64,000 nucleotides of DNA from Streptomyces sp. 130 (lineage in GTDB: Bacteria; Actinomycetota; Actinomycetes; Streptomycetales; Streptomycetaceae), in the NCBI RefSeq assembly GCF_007096885.1, contig NZ_VJNO01000025.1, positions 1 to 64,000 on the forward strand, given 5' to 3'. Below the pieces are notes generated by a model, which worked only from the letters and a program-made list of their open reading frames with translations, made no database searches and was not told the origin of the DNA. This document shows positions 24,463-32,861 of the stretch, piece by piece. A program made the translations under genes and the position numbers. Within the stretch, counting starts at the first letter, position 1; each line of letters begins with the position of its first letter.

Positions 24463-25880
24463 GGAGTTCTCCTCCCGTTCGATGGATGGGCCGGGCGCGG
24501 TGGTCGGGCGCGCCCGGTCGCGGCCAGTTGCTCCACCCGGGCGTGCAGCTGGTCCAGGTGCAGTTCGGCTTCGGGCTTGATCAGGACGCTGCGCATCACC
24601 CGGGCCGTGGCGGCGTCGGCCACCACGTCGGGTCTGCGCCGCGCGAAGTCCGCCGCGTCGGTCCGCAGCACGCTGAGGAACACGGGGTCCCGCTCCGCGT
24701 GCATGCCGTCCGTGAGCAGCCGGCCGGACGCGGCGTCGACGGCGGACAGCGACAGCGGCCGGGTCGCGGGGAAGTAGCTGACGATGTCCAGCTGTGGTGC
24801 CTGGTACGTCTCCAGCTCCTCGGACGCCGCGATGCGCTCCGCCCATCCGACGGCCGCCCGGCGGCTGCCGGCCAGGATCTCGCCGAAGCCGTCCCGGGTC
24901 AGCGGCAGCAGCCGCAGCGTCAGCCAGAGCGCGGCTGCCGCCGCCCCGGCCCGCGAGCACTCCAGGCTGATCTCGCCCAGGTGCAGTGCGGCTTCGGTGA
25001 AGTAGGTGTAGGGCGAGTCGTGCGCGAGGTGGGCCCGGGCGGCGGCGTCGTTGAACAGCACCGCCCCGCACCCGTAGGGCTGGAGGCCGTGCTTGTGCGG
25101 GTCCACGACGACCGAGTCGCAGTCCGCGATCGCCCGCCACGGGCGTGGGTCGATGCCCTCGGGCCGGTCCGAGCGCCCGAGGAGCGCGTAGAACCCGCCG
25201 TACGCGGCGTCCACATGCACCCGTACGCCGTAACGCCGGGCCAGCGGCACCACCTCGTGCACCGGGTCGACCGCCCCCAGCCCCGTCGTCCCCGTGGTCA
25301 CCACCACCGTGCCGACCCGGCCGGCCGCGAGCAGCTTCTCCAGGGCGTCCAGGTCGATGCGGCCCAGGCCGTCGGCGGGCACCCGGTGGCCCTCGACGCC
25401 GAGCACCCCGCACATGCGGGCGTGCGTGTAGTGGCACTCGGCGCTGTAGGCGATGCCGCGCCCGGGATGCGTCTGGCGCGCCACGTACAGCGCCTCCAGG
25501 TTGGCCATGGTGCCGCTCGTCGTCAGATGGCCCAGGTGCGTGCCCCGGAAGCCGAACATCCCGGCGAGCAGGTCCACGCACTCGCGTTCCATCTCGGTGG
25601 TGGCCGGGCCGCCCTCGGCGGCGTGGTTGTTCGGGTTGAACAGCATCGCGGTGACGTAGCCGACGACCGCCGCCGGATGGGGCGGCTTGACCATCTGACC
25701 CGCGTAGCTCGGATGGAAGAACGGATAGTTGTCGTCCAGCCGCTTCGAGAACGCGGCGAACGCGGCACCGAACTCCTCGTCCCCGACCAGGTGCGACGGA
25801 TGCTCCCGGTACGGGCCGAAGCGCTCTCCCCAGTGTTCGGCCACGTCTACGGCACGCGGCAGCCAGTAACGAAGATCCAC
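24459..25880 (-). CDS. Group II PLP-dependent amino acid decarboxylase
   Basis: This 473-residue PLP enzyme has the group II decarboxylase features LTTSGTMANLEAL near residue 118, HVDAAYGG near 220 and the Schiff-base Lys in VDPHKHGLQPYG near 262. FNPNNHAAEGGPATTEME near residue 80 resembles the streptomycete valine/aromatic amino acid decarboxylase branch. It would turn an amino acid into an amine. GTG start with AAGG upstream. It heads an operon with the acetyltransferase and the DUF6875 gene, divergent from the multicopper oxidase, with a 227-base promoter region between them. Confidence 0.83.
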   Translation of the reverse strand: MDLRYWLPRAVDVAEHWGERFGPYREHPSHLVGDEEFGAAFAAFSKRLDDNYPFFHPSYAGQMVKPPHPAAVVGYVTAMLFNPNNHAAEGGPATTEMERECVDLLAGMFGFRGTHLGHLTTSGTMANLEALYVARQTHPGRGIAYSAECHYTHARMCGVLGVEGHRVPADGLGRIDLDALEKLLAAGRVGTVVVTTGTTGLGAVDPVHEVVPLARRYGVRVHVDAAYGGFYALLGRSDRPEGIDPRPWRAIADCDSVVVDPHKHGLQPYGCGAVLFNDAAARAHLAHDSPYTYFTEAALHLGEISLECSRAGAAAAALWLTLRLLPLTRDGFGEILAGSRRAAVGWAERIAASEELETYQAPQLDIVSYFPATRPLSLSAVDAASGRLLTDGMHAERDPVFLSVLRTDAADFARRRPDVVADAATARVMRSVLIKPEAELHLDQLHARVEQLAATGRARPPRPAHPSNGRRTP

Positions 25881-26107
25881 GGTCGGCCTTCCGGTGGGGG
25901 GCAGCGGACGGCTCAGGTATACGGAGCGAAGCGCAAGCCGACCGCAAGCGGTTCTGGGCCGGCTCTGGCCCCGTTCTCAAGCGCCATAACGGGCGCCGGG
26001 TGACACAACGGGCGCCCCCGCGCCCGCCCTAGCGGCTCCCGAGACGCGTGCGAGCCGCCCTTGCTGCACTCGGCGCGTCCGCCGAATCCAGCAGCAGGAG
26101 TTCCGTG

Positions 26108-27574
26108 ATGGTGACCAGACGCACCCTGATGACCGCCCTGAGCGTCACCGGCGCCGGGCTGTTCACCGGCGCGGCCCTCACCCCGCTGATGACGGCGGGC
26201 GCCGCCCCGCGCGAGGCCGCCCCGGCCGGCGCGGCCGTCCCCGTGGGCCCCGCCGTCCAGCCGTTCCGGGTGCCGCTGCCCCTGCTGCCGGTGCTCACCC
26301 CCGCCGCGACGCGCGGCGGCGCCGACGTCTACGACCTCACGATGCGCCGGAGCCGCGCCGAGATCCTGCCGGGCCTGAGCACCGACGTCCTCACCTACGA
26401 CGGGCACTTCCCCGGCGGCATCGTCCGGGCCCGCTCCGGGCGCCCCGTGGTGATGCGCCAGCACAACCAGCTGGGCGTCGACACCTCGGTGCACCTGCAC
26501 GGCGCCTCGGTGCCCGTGGACAGCGACGGCGGCCCGATGAACACCTTCGCCTCCGGGACGAGCCGCACCTACACCTACCCCAACCAGCAGCCGCACGCCT
26601 CGCTCTGGTACCACGACCACGCCCACCACTCGGAGTCCGAGAACTGCTACCGGGGCCTGTCGGGCAGCTATCTGCTCACCGACGACGTGGAGGAGGCGCT
26701 GCCGCTGCCGGCCGGGCGCTACGACATCACCGTCGCGCTGCGCGACGCCCACTTCGACGACGACGGGCAGCTGCTCTACCTCCTGGACGACGCGGCGGGC
26801 CGCTCCACGATCCTCGCGAACGGCAAGCCGTACCCGCATCTCCGGGTCGCCGCCCGCAAGTACCGCTTCCGGCTGCTGAACTCGTCCAACCTGCGGTTCT
26901 TCGCGCTGCGCCTGGCCGACGGCTCGCCCTTCACCCAGATCGGCTCCGACGGCGGCCTGCTCCCGCGCCCCTACACCACCGACTCGCTGCTCCTGTCACC
27001 GGCCGAGCGCGCGGACATCGTCATCGACTTCTCCCGCTACCCGGTCGGCACCCGGCTCGTCCTGGAGAACACCCTCGGCCCCGGCGACCCGGACCGGACG
27101 GGCAAGGTCATGCGCTTCGACGTGGTGCGCAAGGCCGCCGACCCCAGCCGGGTGCCGTCCGTACTGCGTACACTGCCGCCGCTGCCGCCGGTGACCGGAC
27201 GGCGCTCCTTCGACCTGAACGTCGCCCTCGTCGGCGGCGAACCACAGGGCACCATCAACGGCCGCGTCTACGATCCGGCGCGCGTCGACACCGAGATCCC
27301 GTACGGCGCGAGCGAAATCTGGACCGTCACCAACAGCAACACCGACGTGCCGCACAACTTCCACATGCACCTGGTGCAGTTCCGCGTCCTGGAACGCAAC
27401 GGCAAGTCGCCGACCGGCGCCGAGGCGGGCCTGAAGGACACCGTGTGCCTGCTGCCCGGCGAGACCGTCAGACTCCAGGCGACCTTCGACTCCTACCGGG
27501 GCACCTACGTCTACCACTGCCACCTGCTCGACCACTCGGCGATGGGCATGATGGCGCAGATGCGCATCCGCTGA
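26108..27574 (+). CDS. Tat-exported multicopper oxidase
   Basis: This 488-residue protein starts with a Tat signal (VTRRTLMTALS, then a long hydrophobic stretch) and has the four copper-ligand blocks of the bilirubin oxidase/CotA/phenoxazinone synthase type: HLHGASV near 135, WYHDHAHH near 175, HNFHMHLV near 417 and YHCHLLDHSAMGMM near 468. It oxidises phenols or amines with reduction of oxygen to water outside the membrane. ATG 26108 has AGGAG seven bases upstream. At the right edge of the cluster, it could couple or oxidise an exported product, or be an unrelated neighbour. Confidence 0.85.
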   Translation: MVTRRTLMTALSVTGAGLFTGAALTPLMTAGAAPREAAPAGAAVPVGPAVQPFRVPLPLLPVLTPAATRGGADVYDLTMRRSRAEILPGLSTDVLTYDGHFPGGIVRARSGRPVVMRQHNQLGVDTSVHLHGASVPVDSDGGPMNTFASGTSRTYTYPNQQPHASLWYHDHAHHSESENCYRGLSGSYLLTDDVEEALPLPAGRYDITVALRDAHFDDDGQLLYLLDDAAGRSTILANGKPYPHLRVAARKYRFRLLNSSNLRFFALRLADGSPFTQIGSDGGLLPRPYTTDSLLLSPAERADIVIDFSRYPVGTRLVLENTLGPGDPDRTGKVMRFDVVRKAADPSRVPSVLRTLPPLPPVTGRRSFDLNVALVGGEPQGTINGRVYDPARVDTEIPYGASEIWTVTNSNTDVPHNFHMHLVQFRVLERNGKSPTGAEAGLKDTVCLLPGETVRLQATFDSYRGTYVYHCHLLDHSAMGMMAQMRIR

Positions 27575-27749
27575 CCCGTCGCACCCGGGCACGCCCGTTC
27601 TAGTATCGCTCGACGTTCGCTGGAGGAACGCTCGTGATCCTGTCCAGGGCGGCCCGCAGGCCCGCGGCAGGAGGAGAAGCGCCTCTATTCTCGTCAACAG
27701 CGCGCCTCGGCACCCCACTTACGAACCGGACAAGAGCGAGGACGTACCG

Positions 27750-28376
27750 ATGACACCCAATCCGTATCCGCAGCAGCAGGGCCCCGCCGGCGCGCAGGCG
27801 CCGTACCAGCAGCCGTGGGGGCAGCCCGCCGCCCCCGTGCCGCCGAGGGAGGACCGTCCGAACAAGGCCGCGGGCTGGCTGCACATGATCTCGGTCGTCA
27901 CGCTCGGGCTCATGGCCGGGCTGTTCTTCGCCTACGACGTCTCGGTCATGCCCGGTCTCGCCAACGTCGACGACCGCACCTATGTGACCGCGATGCAGCA
28001 GTTCAACGCGGAGATCGACGGCAACGGCCTGTTCGGGCTCGTCTTCATGGGGGCCATCGTCGCCGCGGGCCTCGCCGCGTTCCTGGAGTTCCGCCGGGGC
28101 CGCAGGACCATCGCCCTGTGGGCGGGCCTCGCCGCCGTCCTCTACCTCGTCGTCCTGATGCTCACGATGGGCGTCGAGATCCCCCTCAACAACCAGCTCG
28201 CCGACCTCGGCGACCCGGCGAAGGTCCACGACTTCGCGCTGGTCGACAAGTTCAAGGGCACCTGGGAGACCGTCAACATCTTCCGGACGCTCTTCAACAC
28301 GGCCGCCCTGGCCTGCGCGGCGTACGCCGCCAAGCTGCACGGCCGCGCGGAGGCGCTGCTGTCCGCCGGCCGCTGA
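27750..28376 (+). CDS. DUF1772 membrane protein
   Basis: This 208-residue protein has a Pro/Gln-rich cytoplasmic N-terminus (~45 residues) and four membrane segments with the DUF1772 core AYDVSVMPGL near residue 67 and GVEIPLNNQL near 147. It shares the core and gene size of the proteins at 1790 and 28437. Function is unknown; a cofactor-free oxygenase role is known for a few relatives only. The ATG follows GAGCGAGGACGTACCG, with a weak ribosome site. Confidence 0.75.
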   Translation: MTPNPYPQQQGPAGAQAPYQQPWGQPAAPVPPREDRPNKAAGWLHMISVVTLGLMAGLFFAYDVSVMPGLANVDDRTYVTAMQQFNAEIDGNGLFGLVFMGAIVAAGLAAFLEFRRGRRTIALWAGLAAVLYLVVLMLTMGVEIPLNNQLADLGDPAKVHDFALVDKFKGTWETVNIFRTLFNTAALACAAYAAKLHGRAEALLSAGR

Positions 28377-28391
28377 GCCGGCGCCCCGGGT

Positions 28392-28428
28392 GAGGGCGGG
28401 TACGGGCGCGAACCCCGTACCCGCCCTC
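28392..28428. terminator. Bidirectional terminator hairpin
   Basis: A perfect 15-bp stem (GAGGGCGGGTACGGG and its complement) with a 7-base loop lies between two convergent DUF1772 genes. Confidence 0.8.
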
Positions 28429-28436
28429 CCGCGCGT

Positions 28437-28931
28437 TCAGCTGCCGCCGTTCAGGACGAGGGCCCAGCACAGCAGCCCGGTGGCGGCGGTGCACAGCAGC
28501 GTCCGCAGCACGTTTCCCCGCGCCCAGGCCCCCTCGAACGCCGCCCGCACCGACTCGGGCCGCGCGATCCCGTCCACCGGGCCCGCGGCCTCCAGCGCGT
28601 TGTTGAGCGGGATGTTCAGGCGGCTGGTGACCCCCATCGACGCGATGTAGCAGACGAGCGCCGCGACGGTCGGCACCACCGCGTCCCGGTCCCCGCCACC
28701 GAACTGGAGCCCGACCGCGAGCCCCGTGAACACGAGGGCCCCGATGTAGCCGAGCACGAACCACCCGTTGAGGATGGCCACGTTGACCCGCTGCATCACA
28801 TCGATGAACGTACGGTCCCCCGCACCGCGCAACGCCGGCATCACGGAGATGGCGAAGCCGTAGAACAGCCCGCTGACCAGCCCCGTCGTCACGGTGGCCG
28901 CGATGAGCGCGAGCGTTTGTGCGATCTCCAT
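28437..28931 (-). CDS. DUF1772 membrane protein
   Basis: This 164-residue, four-segment membrane protein has the DUF1772 signatures FAISVMPAL near residue 26 and RLNIPLNNAL near residue 104. It is convergent with another DUF1772 gene ending at 28376, with only a terminator between them. No partner suggests its role. It diverges from the other two copies more than they do from each other by eye. Confidence 0.75.
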   Translation of the reverse strand: MEIAQTLALIAATVTTGLVSGLFYGFAISVMPALRGAGDRTFIDVMQRVNVAILNGWFVLGYIGALVFTGLAVGLQFGGGDRDAVVPTVAALVCYIASMGVTSRLNIPLNNALEAAGPVDGIARPESVRAAFEGAWARGNVLRTLLCTAATGLLCWALVLNGGS

Positions 28932-29121
28932 TGCCTGACCCTTCAGCTTCTGCCGGTGCGGCGGTGCTTGCTCAAGTCAACTCTCCTCTGCGCAAAGGGA
29001 ATGCAACAGGAAGGTCAAGTGCCGGAGACCAGACTACGGGGGCCCCGCGAGGGCGGGGCGCCATTTGTGACAGCCCGCGCGGGGGCAACCCGAGCCGTTC
29101 CCCCGCGACCGGCCGCGCCCC

Positions 29122-30669
29122 CTACTCCGCCACCGCCGCCTCCCGCTCCTTCCCGGCGTCCGCCGTCCTGCCCGCGCCCCGCAGCCGGGTCAGCGACAGC
29201 AGACCGGCCCCCGCCATGACGGCGGCAGCGCCGAAGGCCGCGACGTTCATCCCGTGCGTGAAAGCCTCGCGCGCGGCCGTCAGCACGGCGTCGGCGGACG
29301 CGCGCGGCAGCTGCGCCGCGACGGCCATCGCCCCGCCCAGCGTCTCGCGCACGGCATCGGCCTGCGGCACACCGGAGGGCAGCGCGTCCGCCATGTCACC
29401 GGTGTAGGCCGCCGCCCCGACCGACCCCAGGATCGCCATGCCCAGCGCCCCGCCCAGCTCCTGGCCCGACTCCAGCACGGCCGCCGCCGACCCCGCGCGC
29501 TCCGGCGGGGCCGCCCCCAGGGCGAGTTCGTTGGCCAGCGTCATCGCGGCCACCAGGCCGCCCGCGTACAGGGAGGCGCCGGCGAGGGTGAACCACAGCG
29601 CCGAGTCCGTCCGGACCTGGGACAGCCACAGGAACCCGCACGCGGAGACGAGGAACCCGCCGCCCATCACGTACGCCCGGTCGACCCGCTGCGCGAGCAC
29701 CGCGCCGACCGGAGCGGCGACCGACACCCCGGCGGCCGGCACCAGGCTCCACAGCGCGGCGCGGAACGGGCTCAGACCGAGGACCGACTGCAGGTACTGG
29801 GTGAGGAAGACGGCCATCCCGACCGTGGCGAACATCGCGAGGAGGTTGGCGAGCACCGGCCCGCCGAAGGACCGCCGGCCGAGCAGGCCGAGGTCGACCA
29901 TCGGATGCGGGATGCGCCCCTGCCGGCGTAGGAACACCGCACCGAGCACCAGCCCTGCGGCGACGGCGAGCGCGGGCAGCGGCTCGTAGCCGTGCCGGGC
30001 CCACTCCTTGATGCCGTGGACGACCAGGAGCACGGCCGCGAGGGACAGCGCCGCGCTCATCGGGTCGAAGCGCGCGTTCCGCGCCGGCCGGGACTCCGGC
30101 ACCAGGAACGGCACCAGCACGAGCAGCAGGGCCATCGCCGGCACGTTGATCAGGAAGACCGAGCCCCACCAGAAGTGCTCCAGCAGCAGACCGCTGACGA
30201 CGGGGCCGAGGGAGATGCCCGTCGTCATGACGGCGGTCCACAGACCCACCGCCCGGCCGCGCTGCCGTTCGTCGTGGAAGAGGTTGCGGATCACGCCGAG
30301 GGTCGACGGCATCAGCGCGGCGCCGCCCACCCCCAGCAGCGCCCGTGCGGCGATGAGCAGTTCGGCGGTGTGCGCGTACGCGGCGGCGGCCGAGGCCACC
30401 GCGAAGACGGCCGCCCCCGCGAGGACCAGCCTGCGCCGGCCCAGCCGGTCGCCGAGCGCGCCCATCGGGACGAGCAGCCCGGCGAGCACGAAACCGTACA
30501 TGTCGAGGACCCACAACTGCTGCGTGGCGCTGGGTTCCAGGTCCTGGCTGATGTAGGGGATCGCGAAGTACAGGACCGAGACGTCCATCGAGACGAGGGC
30601 CAGCGGGAGCATCAGGACGCCGAGGGCGGTCCACTCCTTGCGCCCGGCGCGGGGTGTGTTGTTCTCCAT
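29122..30669 (-). CDS. DHA2-family MFS multidrug exporter
   Basis: This 515-residue transporter has 14 hydrophobic segments, as in the EmrB/QacA family. It includes LWVLDMYGFVLAG near residue 52, the loop GALGDRLGRRRL near 74, and the antiporter motif region GISLGPVVSGLL near 152. It exports drugs or secondary metabolites using the proton gradient. It is divergent from a GntR-TetR regulator across a 112-base gap that contains a clear palindrome, so it is probably controlled by that regulator. The ATG has no strong ribosome site. Confidence 0.87.
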   Translation of the reverse strand: MENNTPRAGRKEWTALGVLMLPLALVSMDVSVLYFAIPYISQDLEPSATQQLWVLDMYGFVLAGLLVPMGALGDRLGRRRLVLAGAAVFAVASAAAAYAHTAELLIAARALLGVGGAALMPSTLGVIRNLFHDERQRGRAVGLWTAVMTTGISLGPVVSGLLLEHFWWGSVFLINVPAMALLLVLVPFLVPESRPARNARFDPMSAALSLAAVLLVVHGIKEWARHGYEPLPALAVAAGLVLGAVFLRRQGRIPHPMVDLGLLGRRSFGGPVLANLLAMFATVGMAVFLTQYLQSVLGLSPFRAALWSLVPAAGVSVAAPVGAVLAQRVDRAYVMGGGFLVSACGFLWLSQVRTDSALWFTLAGASLYAGGLVAAMTLANELALGAAPPERAGSAAAVLESGQELGGALGMAILGSVGAAAYTGDMADALPSGVPQADAVRETLGGAMAVAAQLPRASADAVLTAAREAFTHGMNVAAFGAAAVMAGAGLLSLTRLRGAGRTADAGKEREAAVAE

Positions 30670-30765
30670 GACGCGCAGAGAAGCGAGACGGCCGCGTACA
30701 TCGCAAGCGGCTGCCTAGTGCACCCGCTCCCGTGCCTTGTGCAATGGCCTGTACGGCGCACAGGC

Positions 30766-30780
30766 GCACTAGTACAGTGC
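30766..30780. promoter_or_regulatory. Palindromic operator and -10 box
   Basis: GCACT-AGTAC-AGTGC is a perfect inverted repeat ending one base before the GTG of the regulator gene. TAGTAC inside it (30770-30775) can serve as a -10 box, giving a leaderless transcript from about 30782. A related TAGTGCAC sits at 30716-30723 near the exporter promoter. It is probably the binding site of the adjacent regulator. Confidence 0.5.
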
Positions 30781-30781
30781 G

Positions 30782-31696
30782 GTGATGCCCGAGGAACCGC
30801 CCTACCTCCGCATCGCCGGGGACATCCGACGCCGCATCGCCTCCGGCGAGCTCGCGCCCGGCGACCGCGTCCCCTCCACCCGGCGCATCACCCAGGAGTG
30901 GGGGGTCGCCATGGCGACGGCGACGAAGGCGCTCACCGTCCTGAACCAGGAGGGCCTGGTGCGCGCGGTCCCCGGCGTCGGCACCGTGGTCGCCGACGCC
31001 GGACGCGCCCGGCCCGCGCCCCCGGCGCACGGCCTCACCCGCGACCGCATCGTGCGCGCCGCGATCGCCCTCGCCGACGTCGAAGGGCTCCCCGCCCTCT
31101 CCATGCGCCGGATCGCCACCGACTTCGGGGTGTCCACCATGGCGCTCTACCGCCACGTCCCGAGCAAGGGCGAACTCGTACGCCTGATGTCGGAGACGGT
31201 GTTCGAGAGTGAGCCGCCGGGCCCCCGTCCGGCGGGCTGGCGCGCCCGGCTGGAGCGGGAGGTGCGCTGGCTGTGGAGCCTGTACCTGCGCCACCCGTGG
31301 ATGGCGCGCGTCCTGTCCGCCCTGACCCGCCCCACGGCCTCGCCGCACGCGATGCGCTACACCGAGCGGACCCTCAGCGCCCTGAAGGGCCTGGGCCTGT
31401 CACCGGTCCAGATGATCCACGTCCACCTGGCCCTCCTCGGGTACGCGCAGGGCATCGCGGCGGCCGTCGAGCTGGAGTCCCAGGCGTGGCAGGAGACCGG
31501 GATGACGTCCGAGGAGTGGATGGCCACCCACCAGACCCGGATGGAGACGATCCAGATCACCGGCTCCTACCCCACCCTGGCCACGCACTTCGGCGACGAG
31601 GGGTTCGGCCTCGAACTCGACACACTCTTCTCCTTCGGCCTCGAACGCCTGCTGGACGGCGTCGCCGCGCTCGTCGAGCGGCCCACGGGCGGCTGA
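30782..31696 (+). CDS. GntR-TetR fusion transcriptional regulator
   Basis: This 304-residue protein joins two DNA-binding modules: a GntR winged helix over residues 5-75 (GDRVPSTRRITQEWGV, then GVGTVV) and a TetR helix-turn-helix at about 83-135 (RIVRAAIALADVEGL, then TMALYRHVPSKGELV), followed by a TetR C-terminal ligand domain. It lies divergent to the DHA2 exporter and probably represses it until a ligand binds. No ribosome site precedes GTG 30782 or ATG 30785, and a -10-like hexamer lies seven bases upstream, so a leaderless message is likely. Confidence 0.85.
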   Translation: MMPEEPPYLRIAGDIRRRIASGELAPGDRVPSTRRITQEWGVAMATATKALTVLNQEGLVRAVPGVGTVVADAGRARPAPPAHGLTRDRIVRAAIALADVEGLPALSMRRIATDFGVSTMALYRHVPSKGELVRLMSETVFESEPPGPRPAGWRARLEREVRWLWSLYLRHPWMARVLSALTRPTASPHAMRYTERTLSALKGLGLSPVQMIHVHLALLGYAQGIAAAVELESQAWQETGMTSEEWMATHQTRMETIQITGSYPTLATHFGDEGFGLELDTLFSFGLERLLDGVAALVERPTGG

Positions 31697-31717
31697 GCGG
31701 GCCGTACTCTCCTCCCC

Positions 31718-32770
31718 ATGCCGAACTCCCTTCCGCTGACCGCCCCCCTGCTCTCCGCCCTGGGCGGCACCCCCGCACAGGCCGAGCCCCTGGACAGCAG
31801 CCCCCGGTCCCGGGTGTGGCGGGTGCGTGCGAAGGACGGGCGGCCCGCGATCGTCAAGCAGATCACCGACGACGGGGACACCGGCGCCGACGCGGACGCC
31901 CGCTTCGCCCGGGAGACCGCCGGGCTGCGCCTCGCGGGGCGCGGCTCCGTGGCGCCCGCGCTGCTCGCCACGGACCCGGCCGCGCGGGTCATGCTCCTCG
32001 AATACGTGGACGACCTCGGCCGGACCGATGACTGGATGCCCGGGTACGCCGACGCGCTCGCCCGGCTGCACGCCCTGACCGGGCCCGCCGACGCGGGCGC
32101 GCTCCCGGCCTGGTCGGGCCCCAGGGCCGCCGACGCGGAGTCCTTCCTGGCTCTCGCCCGGGCGCTCGACGTGCTTGTGCCGGCCGCCGTCCCGGACGAA
32201 CTCGCCGGACTCCTGGAACGGCTCGACCCCACCGGGCACCACGCCCTGCTCCACGGCGACCCCTGCCCCGGCAACGACCTGCGCACCCCGGGCGGCGTCC
32301 GCTTCGTGGACTTCGAGGGGGCCGCCCTCGGCAACGGCCTCGTCGAGCTCGCGTACTTCCGCATCGGCTTCCCCACCTGCTGGTGCGCCCTGTCGGTCAC
32401 CGCCGCGCCGCTCACGGAGGTGGAGGCCGTCTACCGGAGCACCTGGCGCGGCCTCACGGGGAAGGACGTGCCGGGCGACCTCGCCGACGCGTGCGCGGGC
32501 TGGCTCATCCAGGGCGACGCGCTGGTCGAACGGGCGCGGCGGGGGACGGCCGACCAGTTCGCCCGGGTGGCCGTCGAGGACTTCGCGTGGGGAGACGTCT
32601 CCGCCCGCGAACGCCTCGTGCACCGCCTGGGCGTCGTCGCGGACCTGACCCGCGACCACGACCACCTCCACGCACTCGGCGGCCTGGCCTCCGCCCTCGC
32701 CACCCGCCTGCTGGAACACTGGCCGGCCCTGCGCCCGCTGCCCACGCCGGACGAGCGGCCCTGGTACTGA
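31718..32770 (+). CDS. APH-like phosphotransferase family protein
   Basis: This 350-residue protein has the kinase-like fold of the aminoglycoside phosphotransferase/fructosamine kinase superfamily: catalytic loop LLHGDPCPGNDL near residue 181 (HGDxxxxN) and metal-binding VDFEGA near 199. An N-terminal Lys in AIVKQI near residue 45 could bind ATP. It phosphorylates a small molecule, but the substrate is unknown. The gene begins 21 bases after the regulator stop on the same strand. Resistance is possible but not shown. Confidence 0.75.
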   Translation: MPNSLPLTAPLLSALGGTPAQAEPLDSSPRSRVWRVRAKDGRPAIVKQITDDGDTGADADARFARETAGLRLAGRGSVAPALLATDPAARVMLLEYVDDLGRTDDWMPGYADALARLHALTGPADAGALPAWSGPRAADAESFLALARALDVLVPAAVPDELAGLLERLDPTGHHALLHGDPCPGNDLRTPGGVRFVDFEGAALGNGLVELAYFRIGFPTCWCALSVTAAPLTEVEAVYRSTWRGLTGKDVPGDLADACAGWLIQGDALVERARRGTADQFARVAVEDFAWGDVSARERLVHRLGVVADLTRDHDHLHALGGLASALATRLLEHWPALRPLPTPDERPWY

Positions 32771-32861
32771 ACGGGCTGTCACCCGTACGGGTCGATTCCG
32801 CTCGCGCGGGGTCCGGGTAAGGACGGCCCGTCCGTCCCCGAGCAGCCTCCCGGAGGCACCC

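Noticed and set aside
23818..25980. 720-residue minus-strand open frame
   Set aside because: Only its last 214 residues (the GNAT protein) are real. The upstream part is a shadow of the decarboxylase gene.
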